Below are positions 34,692-45,575 of a stretch of 64,000 nucleotides of DNA, one piece after another. Under the pieces are notes generated by a model. The model saw only the letters and a program-made list of their open reading frames with translations. It made no database searches and was not told the DNA's origin. The DNA is from Marasmius tenuissimus. Its lineage: Eukaryota > Basidiomycota > Agaricomycetes > Agaricales > Marasmiaceae. Position 1 is the first letter of the stretch. Each line of letters starts with the position of its first letter. Location: the NCBI GenBank assembly GCA_029532415.1, contig JAQOTA010000050.1, positions 5,146,001 through 5,210,000 on the forward strand. Direction: 5' to 3'. The position numbers and the translations under genes were made by a program.

Positions 34692-37532
34692 AATGTAAGT
34701 GTCACATCAAAGGGTCCTGCCATTGGCGCGAGCTGCAGCATTCCTAGTGATTCTATGGTCTGCTCGAACGTGATTGAGTCGTTGAGGAATGTGCTGGCAG
34801 TGGCGGGCGACCTGACCTGGGATATCTCTGACCACCCGACACTTTGGGCGGGATTGTCATCATATCTAGCGGCATCTGCGTTGGTCTTGACGAAGGGGGT
34901 ACTTGGGGCGGTGTAAGCCGAGCTTGCTGTGTTCCCCATGGAAATGTTGTTCAAGTCAGCTCGATCAGCCCCAGCCGAGCTGAATACTGCTGATTCGTTG
35001 AGGAGATCTGGCGGTGTTGTGTACTGCGGCGTCCCTGACCACTCGGCGTGAGCATTGAGCATAAACGATGGGTTGGATGTGACTGGAGCTGTCGTGTCCA
35101 TGTTGCGTGTGGTGGGCGACGCTTCTCTCAACCAGGAGCTTTCGGGAAGGTGGAGGCAGGGAAGGTGCTCTTGATTGCCACTGTAGTCTGCTCGATGGTC
35201 TTGCAATTGGTACGGATGGGCGTTCTCGATGGAGTGCAAGTTGACTGGGTTTGTAAAGTGTTGTTCTTCCATAGCCCAGTCATCATTGGTGGTATTGTTC
35301 TCGTGCTGAAGATCCGTGAGTGATTCGAAGCGCACAAAAAAACTATTATATAATAGCGCACCTGTTCTGGGTGATTATACATCTGCATACCTCCGGTCCC
35401 TATCTCAGTGCTCTGGCTTTCCGTAGTGAGTTCGCACTTTTTGGCATATGGCGCTGCGCCCTGGACTTGACTACAACCCATGTGAGCCCGGACCTCAAAC
35501 CGCATTTGGTCCCCCCTATCCGGTAGATAATCCGAGTCGTCGGATCCATCGAGGCTGTCGGGGTGTTCTGTGCAGAGGTAAATACAAGGAAGAATAAGTA
35601 AGTGTTGAGTTCACCTGTTGGAATCTCTTGGATTTGATCTGAGTCGTGTTTAACGGGTTGGAACAGTACGTCGTCAAATTTGAGATGTCGAGCAAAATCG
35701 ATGGTTGTTGGGTCAAAGCCTCGGGCGAGCTGGTATTCATGGACGCGTTTGTAGCTGTTGGTGTTCCAGGAGAGTATTTCGAGACCAAAACATCCAAATT
35801 TGAGTTCGACGGGGAGGCCGAAGTCGAAGCATTCCTCGGGTGAAAGTGGAGATTGACCGTCTTCGTGAAAAGACCAGAAATGGAAGGAGGAGGTGTAGTA
35901 TTCGTCGGAGTCGTCGTCAAAATCGGGGGGAAGTGGACGAACAAAGAGGTAAATTGACCGCTGACGTTGTTTTTGGCGTTTGGAAGGGGATATATCAAGA
36001 TCGCCTTTCAACATCGCTGTACATCTGGCAAGGTCTGGTCGATGTTAGCCAGTGCAAAAGAAATAACAACACAATGACGCACGATAAACGCTCAAATCCC
36101 CCTCCAGAGAGATTCCTTGAGAATGAAACACGCTCAACGCTTGTGAAAACCAGGTCACTGCTCCGCTGTCCCAATTCCACCACACCATAAACTTTGTCCA
36201 GTCATCATCTCCTTCGACGAGTCGGAATCTTTTCATGCGCTCTCAGACAGACTCGTGGCTCATGATTAATGATTCTCTCACCTTGTTAACCCGTTCTCTA
36301 AGACGTTCCTCGTTGCAAGCCAGCTACGAATGAGGGGGGAGCGAAAACTCCTCCAGGCGTTATTTGCGACAGCGATCGATGTTCCGGTCAAAGCACAGAC
36401 GATACTCGGCCGATGATGCGATTCAGGCACATATACGTGACGAATTTGCCCACCCACACCCATCGCTTGCACAAACGCGTGATCCACTTCTGCTGACTTC
36501 TGACTCACCAAGAAGCGGAGTAAAATATCTTCCTGGAGGAATTCAATGCTTGAAGGTAAATTCTCCACTTCCAAATAGGCATCGTAGCCTGCGCTCAACT
36601 CATCGGCTGACTCCACCGGCCCTAGTGGACCACGACAGATCATCCTTCGGACAGGATCAACCCATGTGGTTCGCGTCCAGTTCGGCCAGTTCATCCAGTT
36701 TCTGGATCGCGAATCCCACTACAACGGCGTTATTCAAATATTCGATTGTACTACATGTGCTACTTACATATAGGGTACGGACATACAACCGACCCAGCGG
36801 TCCCATATTTCTTCCAAAGTGCGTGATCGGTAAAAGTCCTGGATAAAACAGCCATTAGTTTCAGTGCCCCAGCAATCAAGTGTATAGAAAGTTACTTACC
36901 ACCCAAGAAAATCAGTAATGGAACTTTGGACCGATTGAGTGCAACAAGATGAGCGTTTTTCAAGCATCTGAAACTCCAACTTTGAGTCATCCTCGTCAGA
37001 ACGATGGTAGAAGAGACCTACAGGTGTCTAGAATAGGTGATGAAGCTTTGTTTCCAATCCTGCCTTGACAGTCAATAGCGTGAGACGTGCTCAGAAGGCC
37101 CAAGTGCGTACCTCTGGGGCTTCACTGCCTTCATAGGCCTCCACTATGACCATAGTCCCTTTTTGATCCCCCGACACAATCTCCCCGAGGAAGGTGCTTC
37201 GTTCACAACCTATTGGAACGCAATGTCCTGCCATCGGATCATACGTCTCTAATCTTCCCCGAGATATCATCTGGTGCAGCCGAATTTCGCTCCGTTTGTA
37301 TTCACCATACTGCGAGATTCGACCAAAGTGAGCGTGCAGCATGCCCAAAGACGATAATCTTGTTACTCACCTGTTCATACTCTGCCTCCTCTTCTTCCGT
37401 GCCACGAATATAACGATATGTAGACCGTTTCTGCTGAATCACCGTGTTGTTGTTGACAGTGAAGTTCCCATAACCAAAATTGATATTTTGATCCCTCGCA
37501 GGCTGCATGATGATGGCTTCTTGCTCGTCCAT
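34692..37532 (-). pseudogene. Family protein copy B, N-terminal and middle parts
   Basis: Starts MDEQEAIIMQPARDQNINFG at 37532 and follows copy A exon by exon: GNFTVNNNTVIQQK, STFLGEIVSGDQKGTMVIVEA, LLPITHFGRNMGPLGRLY, WMNWPNWTRTTWVD, ICRGPLGP, then YLFVRPLPPDF, FHFWSFHEDGQSPLSPE and YQLARGFDPTTIDFARHL. The disordered tail begins and is cut at AGPFDVTLT by the transposon. A frame of 12 or so codons runs into the left-facing TIR before a stop, so a truncated protein lacking the last 155 residues could still be made. Confidence 0.75.
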
Positions 37533-40079
37533 ATCCGAGTGTTTGTTGGGGGGGGGGGTGTGGCAAAGAAGTACGTGTACGGTAAGGAAAGGGAGGGGGA
37601 TGGGCCGTGGTGGGAGTGAGAGATCAAGTTCAGCGGGGCCTGGTTTTACCCAGGCTACCCGTAGAGTCCCATGACCAATCCAACAGCAGTTGCAGCATTC
37701 ACGGCACCACACCACTCTACATCAGTAATTACAGCTAGAAGAGTCATCAGAGCCAGGCTTGGGCGTTCAGACAACGAATGCGGGACGTACCTCAGGAGTC
37801 AGCCCGGATATCTCTCGAGCTTTCGCCCCCTCCCGAGCTCAGGCTCTCCCACCACTAATCAATGCTCACCACACTCTAGAGCATACGAATCCTCAGATTG
37901 CACTCGCAGTGGCTGGTTACGAGGAGACCGCGACAAATTTAGTCGGAATAAAAATAACATTCGCCTCGGAACTATAATCGTCCCGATGCTGTTCGAACGG
38001 TGATATCTCACTTGCTGTGTACACCGCTGCAGCTGGTGAGAGAGCAAAATGTGGGGTTAGACCGAATCAATCAGAAAACGAGGCTGAGAAATGAAGTGCT
38101 CACCGGGCCTGAAGGTGATAACGTCGTCAGGCGCCTTTCAGTGCCAGATATCAGCAATGGCTCAAGGCTACCAATTCGAAATCCCATAGAGCCCCCATAA
38201 GTACTAAGTTTTGAGGCCTGTGAGCTGAGGAACGACAGTTTATGAATGCGGTAGACAAGAATGAATTGACTGCGCGATGTTAATGTCTGTAAGCTTCGAT
38301 CGACCGAAGTCATTCCCAAAGTCTCGAATTGGAGAGTAAGGTTATGGCGGCCCAGAAGGAGAAGAAAGGTTAACAAAGAGTTGGCTTCACGGACCGTGGT
38401 GAGCGTTTCAGACAACGAGCAAACGGGCTTTGTCAGCGTACGCAGGGTTAACCTTGACTACCACCACCGCTATGTTTTCTATCCTGGTCAACCGCCCTCA
38501 TCGACATCATGTACCGGAACTGACCTCTTCTTGTTGAGATTCGGGTCTTCGACTTTCATCTTACTCTCCCCTCGGACACGTTCAATGCATCGACATCCAG
38601 CGTATAGAAGTCTCAAACTCGAACTCAGGATGCCAACCCGTCGACGAACAAACGACTCATGGTAATAAAGGCTTCCATAGCTCCTCAAGACGCGGCAGAT
38701 GGATAGTCGAGCGTAATGGAGTAGGGAGAAGCTTGGAAGGCAGCCGTGGTGCAAAAGTGCGAGCCCACCCAGTTACTATCATCCCATCTTGCAACAATTT
38801 TTCGCCTGAAGAACTCCCAATGTAGCTTCCATACTGGAATTGCGACGTCTATGGGTGTATCTTCTTGTTGTGTTCATGAATTTCGTGATATTAGTTGGTC
38901 GAGAGACTGGCGAACCGAGGTGAGTATCAATCGTGCTCTGGTCGTATCCGAGCCTTGATAATTCTCATCTGACGTCAACTCGAAAGGTGGGGAATCCTGC
39001 TGGTGCCTGCACTCAGACGGACACTCGCCCTTGATGAACTGCGCCCGGGTTGTTTATGTCGACTGCCAGCTACTGTATGCACGGGCAAATCCGCGATGGA
39101 AAAGTATTGCCGCTACCCAACCTCTCAAACTTGACTCCAAAACCTGGCGAATCTACAAAACGACGCAAGCTCATATTACCAAATTCTCAATACAGCTCAT
39201 CGTACACTTCACCCGGCTCCCAACTGAGCAGATCAAATGTTCAATACTCGTGTCAACTGCCACTCGCCGGAAGATGAGATGCTCTCTTGCGCAATCCCAA
39301 ATTGACTCGCATGAGAATCAAGAGAAATCAACGAAGGTAATTTCCTCGTTCTAGTTTTGGGTACGTTGTTAGCTGCATGACCTATTCAGAGCCTTGCAAG
39401 CGATTCATCCACCCAAGCCAATTCCTGTCCAACGACCCTAACCGACGGAGGATGATACTGGTGTCGTGAAGACAAAAGGTTGAAGCACGCATCATTCACA
39501 TTGAAAGACCCGTGCCATTTTCGGTGGGCTTTTGACCTGCATGAGTACCCGCTTGATTCTGACGTTTGGCCTGTCTCCTATGCCTTATTCAGCCTAACTC
39601 GTGAACGGTCTGTTGAGCTTTGGACTCTCGGTCATCACCTCGATCCTTCGTGCATCGTATTGACCCACCTTTCATAAGCTTCTTACACTGTACTACGTTG
39701 TAAGGCATAGAGAGTGCACATATCTACGTACCCCCCCATTGTCAGTGTAAACTTCTGTGCCTCGAGAATGGCCAAATGTGAAGTCACAATCAATATCAAT
39801 ATTGAGCGCACATAAGGACCCACAACCCTGCTCTTCAAGCCGTTCCCTCCATCAACACAATGCGACCGTCGTTCGTGGTGAGCTCCGACAGAACGCTTGG
39901 TTCAAATCCAGTTTGAGCAATTCCTCTGCATAATTAACAGTGCGGCATCGTCTTCAAAATAGTTGCCAAGCCTAAAAACAGCTCTGAGGATCTTACCCTA
40001 AACCATGGAGAATCCACGCACCTGAAATTGAAGTTCAACAGTAAACGCCCCCTCCGTTGTCTATCGACGTTTACTACCT
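37533..40079. other. Upstream region of family gene B
   Basis: Duplicate of the regions upstream of A and D. It contains repeat R3 at 38391-38449 and an 11-G tract near 37548. No convincing gene. Confidence 0.4.
38391..38449 (+). repeat. Dispersed ~57 bp repeat, copy R3
   Basis: See R1. Core GACAACGAGCAAACGGGC then TTTGTCAGCG; the pairing arms GACAA and TTGTC are kept. Confidence 0.55.
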
Positions 40080-40232
40080 TTCCGGTACTTTAGAACAATC
40101 CCGAATAACGGTAATGAGGAAGAGCTGAGCGGAGGGTTAGAGACCGCGTGCGGGACGAATACGGAAGAACGATGAGATGGTCCGAGAACGTCACATCTCT
40201 GACCCGGCTCGTACCAAAAACATCACGATTCC

Positions 40233-40256
40233 GAACCTGCAGGGACCCACAAGATT
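40233..40256 (+). repeat. GGACCTACAGGGGCCCACA motif, copy 3
   Basis: Diverged version (GAACCTGCAGGGACCCACA) at the equivalent place beyond the 3' end of family gene D. Confidence 0.5.
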
Positions 40257-41869
40257 GCGAGTTTTATCAATAAATTGGAGTTTCTTCTGTGATATCCCCG
40301 TCAACGTGCTAGCCATTGTCCGATATTCATTTTTGAAAGACTGAGCATCCTGGAAGTGTGGTCATAATCAAAGTGGATAGACAATCCTGGCACTACGATC
40401 CCATAGAGAAAAATGATCTTCGCAGCCAAGCTATTTATAATCATTAATCTCGTATCCAGGGGCCAGCCCGAAGCGTTCCAATAGATATCACAGTAACGAG
40501 ACAACGAATTATAGCTGCAGCAAGCAAACAATATGAACGGGAAAAAAGAAAGTACTTATAATATCCAAAACCAGCTACTAGACGCCAATACATTAAGCAA
40601 TGTTACCACCCTCCAGCGATGCTACCATCGTTACTATCTCCACTCCACCCGTTCCAAGATGGTAGCATTTGCTCGTCGGAAACTGTGCCGGGGTCGTAGG
40701 TCTGTCCTTGGAATTGCTCCTGCGAACGCTCGGCAGGACCTCCGCCATGGTATGAGAAGGCCAACGCATATCCACTATCCGAGTGATACGGGAGGCTCGG
40801 ATACGTTTGGTGCGTCGAATTATGGGGACCTGTATCGACCTGCATGGGATACGAGAGGGGATATCCATTAACGGCGTCAATGATACCAGTGGATCCCGAT
40901 GGTGCGAGGTCAGACGAGCCCCATTCTACGCCTTGGGCAGTCGGGTCAAAGTATCCGGCAACAGTCGTAGTAGTATCGACCGAGGAGATGTGAGTCGGCT
41001 CGCTACGAACTGAGCTCGTCACGTTCATATCAAAACCGTTGCCCACTGGGTTGGCAAGACCAGCTTCGAATGAACTGAAAGTCGGCGATTCGACGAGAGG
41101 GTCTAGCATTAGAGTGGAGTCGAACGCGTTTACACCGGCGGTGAGCGGTCCGATCTGGGCTGTTCCTGGCCAACCGGTCCCTTGGGCGGTATTGTCGCTC
41201 TGCCTGTAGGCGGTTGTGGTGCCAGAACTGAACAAGGAAACGATAGGCTCGGAGTGATCTGAGTTCGTCGTATTCCCGGTGAAGTCGTTGTCCATGTTGG
41301 GGTGATCAGCATTGGACGAGTTGAATATCGGTGGTTCGTCGAAAGGATCTGGCAGAGGCATGTACTGTGACATTCTGAGCCACTCGGCATGGGAAATGAA
41401 CATGGACAATTGATTGGATGCGACTGAAGCCGGCGTGTTCACCCTGTGTGCGGTGACGGATGCATCTTCCGACGAGAGGATTTCGGAGAGGAAGGGATGG
41501 ACAAAGTACTCTTGGTTAACATTGTAACCTGCTGGATGAATTTGCGATTGGTACCCCTGGTACGGATCGGCGCTCTCGAGGGAATGTGAGTTGACTGGGC
41601 TTGTGAAGGGTGAAAACCTTGGCGAAAGCGGTTGGACAAGTCGTAAATTCTGTTCTTCCTTGGCCCAGTCAACGTTGGTGGAATTGTTCTTGTGCTGAAG
41701 ATCCTGTGAGTGGTCTGTCGAGCGCACAATAACAAGGGGGGGAAGGGATGAATCCAATAGCGCACCTGTTCTGGGTGATGGTACATTTGTATCCCCCCTA
41801 TCTCTATCTCAGTGTTCTGCATTGTCGTAGTGAGCTCGCCTATTCTGGTATGTGACGCTGAACGCTGGA

Positions 41870-41917
41870 CTTGACCACAGCTCATGCAGAACACTTGACT
41901 ACAGCTCGTGCAGACTA
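41870..41917 (-). repeat. 24 bp tandem duplication creating a double CxxC motif
   Basis: Two adjacent 24 bp units with a few mismatches. Each encodes a C-x-S-C-x-Q/x-V type block where copies A and B have a single GCSQV. Confidence 0.7.
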
Positions 41918-43103
41918 GGAACTTCGAGTTGTCGGATCCATTGGAGCTGTCAGAGTGTTCTGGGCAGAGATAAATACAAGGATGAACAGATGAGCGTTAA
42001 GTGCACCTGTATTGAGATCTTCAGATCGATCTGAGTCGTTGATGGGTTGGAACACTACGTGGTCAAACTTGATATGTTGAGCAAAATAGATGGTCGTCGG
42101 GTCAAAACCACGAGCGAGCTGGTATTCATGTATGCGTTTGTAGTTCTCGGTGTTCCAGGAGGATGCTCTGAGGCCATGATCATTGAGTTGGAGCTGGACG
42201 GGAAGGCCGAAGTCGAAACACAACTCGGGTGAAAGTCGAGATTGGCCGTCTTCACGGAAAGACCAGAAATGGAGGGAGGAGGTGTAGTACGCGGTGTAGG
42301 ACGCGGTGTCGTTGCCATTTTTGTCATCGCTGAATTCGAGGGGAGGTGGATGGACAAACAAATAGATTGGGTGTTGGCGTCGTTTTTGGCATTTGGAAGG
42401 GGATCGATCAACATCGCCGTCCAACCACGCCCAACGCACGACGAGGTCTGGTAGATGTTAGCCAGTGAAAAAAGAATAACAATGCAATGGCGCACGATAA
42501 ACGCTCAGATCTTCCTCCAATGATATTCCACGAGAATGAAACAAGCTCAACGCTTGTGAAAACCAGGCAGCTTCTATGTCTGCACCTACATCATTCCACG
42601 CCAACCTGAAACCGCCAGCAGCTCCTTCAACAAGTCGGAATCTACTCATGCGATCTCAGACAGAGTGGCCTATTATTGACAATCATCTCACCTTGTGAAC
42701 CCGCTTTCTAAGACTTTCCCCGCTACAAGGTGCGAGTCACGGTCCGGGTAGATGCTGGAGCAAAACCTCGTCCGAACATGATTTGCGACAGCGATGGATG
42801 TTCCGGTCAGAGCGGAAATAATGTTCGGCCGATACGATTCAGGCACGTATTTGGGATAGTTGGGATAGTCGAATTCCTAACCTCTCGCACGAATGCGCGA
42901 TCCACCTCTGCCGACTTGTGACTCACCAAGAAGCGGAATACAATATCCTCCTGGAGAAGTTCGATGCTTGAAGGTAGATTCTCCACTTCCAAACGGACAT
43001 CATAGAACAAGCCCAACACATCGTTTGACTCCGACGGCCCCAGCGGACCACGACAGATCACCCTTCGGGTGAGATCCACCCATGTAGTTCGCTTCCAGTT
43101 CGG

Positions 43104-44731
43104 CCACCAGAACAAATGTCGGCTGCTTCTGACCACTCATGAGCGCCAAAATCGCTCGTGAGCGGTCATGAGCAATGTGAGCCTCGGGGCTGCTCACAAG
43201 CGCATACGGGACACCTTTTTTTTCATGTGCGCTCGTGAGCACTGTGACTCTCACAGCGCTCATGAACAATTCAGCAATCCTGAGTATCCATGAGTTTGGT
43301 TGTTCTCATATCCGCTCATGAGCACGCCACGAAACAAAGAAAAAAAGCAATATTCGTTCAATAATACCATGCACTAGTCAAGACATAAACTATCACTGGT
43401 TTCGCCTATAGATACATACAGTCTAACAATCGTACAATCTATTCAGCCTACCCAATTCTTGATCCAGAGTCCTGACTCCATCGCCACAGCTCGGAGTTCA
43501 CTACGCTATTACTTTGGTTGGCATTGTCGGCCAATGGCGTCACTATGCGCAGAAATGGTCACTGTTGTCAGTAATTCATCAAAAAGAGGGAGGGACTAAG
43601 ACATACCTCAGACATAGTGTTGTGTTGCTGACATCTGGTGTGAACAGTGAACATCGTTGAGAGGGAGCATTAAGGCCTGAGGAGGGGACTGGAGGGGATG
43701 GGGATGGGGATAGATACTTGGGAAACGACCAGGTATTTATACGTTTTGAGGGTGGTCCGTGCGCCCTCTTTCCCTTGCCTATAACCAGTAATCTCAGCCT
43801 ACCGTGTTCATCATGACGTCGACAATGTCAATGGTGCACGGACCTTCATCACGCTCTCGTGAGGTGCACGCCCTGCTGTTTGACGTTACCCTAGGTGATC
43901 CTGGTCAAAACACACCAGCTAAACAATCAGTTCCAAGATAATAGAGGGTATACGTACCTTTTCCCTCGAAGTCGATTTGCCTCCAAAATCTCCCTGTGAA
44001 ACCGCCTATTCTTGCTTGCCGGTGATGTGAGATTCTGGTCAACTGGCGAACTTGTTATGTATAGGGTGTTATTATTGGAGGGTATTTCTGGGGAGCTCTG
44101 TAGGTGGCTCAAGAGTAATAGCCTCCAATTATTCAATGTTCAGCCTCGGCACTCGCAAATAAAAGGCTTTGATAACGTACCGGGACCCTCGACTTTGGCT
44201 GTCACTCAGATCAACAAAGCTCGATTGTCTTGATTTGCTTGATGTCTCTTCGTGGTCAGAATAGCGAGATAGTTCGTTCTCGATGGGAACGGCGAGAGCT
44301 GCATTGGTCAATGTCAACGGCAAGATACAGATGGTGGTTGCGGTTCAACGTTGGGATAAGGTGGCTGTGTAGTCCGCGTGGCCATGACATGTTCCACGCG
44401 ATGTCCATTTCATCTAACGCCCGAAAAATATCAAGCGCCGGGCATTACACCCCACCTGTAAGACTCACACTGGGCCTGTAAATAGGCCATGGGCTTATAT
44501 GAAGCAACCGTGATGTTCAAGGTAGTTTCTGACGACTCATGAGGTGACTGTGAGACTCACAGATGCTTATGAGTGCTCATGAACCAGCCTGAGCCTCATA
44601 GCTGCTCATGAGCGCTCATATACAGCCTGGATGTTCACGAACGCTCATATTCATTTCACTTGCTCATATACCATCACGAATGCTGTAAACACTCATGAAC
44701 AATCATAAACTGTGGACATATTTTCTGGTGG
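43104..44731. mobile_element. 1.63 kb non-autonomous DNA transposon in family gene D
   Basis: Inverted ends CCACCAGAA with further matches (ATGTC) inside. Both subterminal regions (43130-43330 and 44530-44720) are packed with variants of the palindrome GCTCATGAGC and its half TCATGAGC, about a dozen per side. The middle has no credible transposase. The flanking gene carries natural AACTGG repeats (NWxNW codons), so the target duplication cannot be defined. A hAT- or Mutator-type origin is possible but unproven. Confidence 0.8.
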
Positions 44732-45575
44732 CCAGTTTCCAGATCGCGAATCCAACTATGGCGGCGTTGATTCAAATGTTCGATTCTACCACTTCGGCTG
44801 CTTACATATAGGGTACGGGCATACATCCGACCCAGCGGCCCCATATTTCTTCCAAAGTGTGTGATCGGTACGAGTCCTGAATAAATCAACTATAAGTATT
44901 AGCAATCAAGTGTATATGTATAGAAGTTTACTTGCCACCCAAGAAAATCAGTAATGGAACTTTAGACCGGTTGAGCGCAAGAAGATGCGCGTTGTTCACG
45001 CATCTGAAACTTCAACTTCATGGCCTTCTCAACATAACAAAGGTATAAAAGACCTACAGGTGTCTGGAATAGGTGACGAAGCTTTGTCTCCAATCCTGCC
45101 TTGACGGTCAATATCGCAAGACATGCTCAGAAGGCCCAAGTGCGTACCTCTGGGGCTTCACTGCCTTCATAGGCCTCCACTATGACTATAGTTCCCTTTT
45201 GACTCCCCGACACAATCTCCCCGAGGAAGGTGCTTCGTTCACAACTTATTGGAACAAGCTGTCCAGCCATCGAATCATACGTCTCTAATCTACCCCGAGA
45301 TATCATCTGGTGCAGCCGAATTTCACTCCGCTTGTATTCGCCGTACTGCGAGGTTCGACCAAAGTGAGCGTGCAGCACCCCCCAAAGACGACAACCTTAT
45401 TACTCACCTGTTCGTACTCCGCCTCCTCTTCTTCCGTGCCACGTATATATCGAGACGTAGATTGCGTCTGCTGAAATACCGTGTTATTGACAGTAAAGCT
45501 TCCTGAGCCGTGATTGGAGTTTTGATCCCTCCATGAGTGCACTGTGACCATCTTGCTTTGTCCGTCGGAGTCCAT

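Larger units (their letters stand above)
21220..40075. repeat. Tandem segmental duplication, unit B (split by the transposon)
   Basis: The second unit occupies 21220-22190 and 34692-40075. The 12.5 kb element between was inserted after the duplication, because units A and D lack it. Confidence 0.75.
40603..45575 (-). pseudogene. Family protein copy D (interrupted by a 1.63 kb element)
   Basis: Starts MDSDGQSKMVTVHSWRDQ at 45575. GSFTVNNTVFQQ, STFLGEIVSGSQKGTIVIVEA and GLVPITHFGRNMGPLG match A and B. The exon reading SGNW / PNWKRTTWVD is split by the element at 43104-44731. Beyond it the gene continues: ICRGPLGPSE, LQEDIVFRFLVSHKSAEVD, YLFVHPPPLEF, LHFWSFREDGQSRLSPE, YQLARGFDPTTIYFAQHI. The last exon is a long S/T/N-rich tail with two clear repeats of about 85 residues (DPFDEPPIFNSS... 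and DPLVESPTFSSF...), ending SIAGGW. A 24 bp duplication in an earlier exon gives CTSCSQVFCMSC, a C-x2-C-x4-C-x2-C pattern not found in A or B. Confidence 0.7.
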
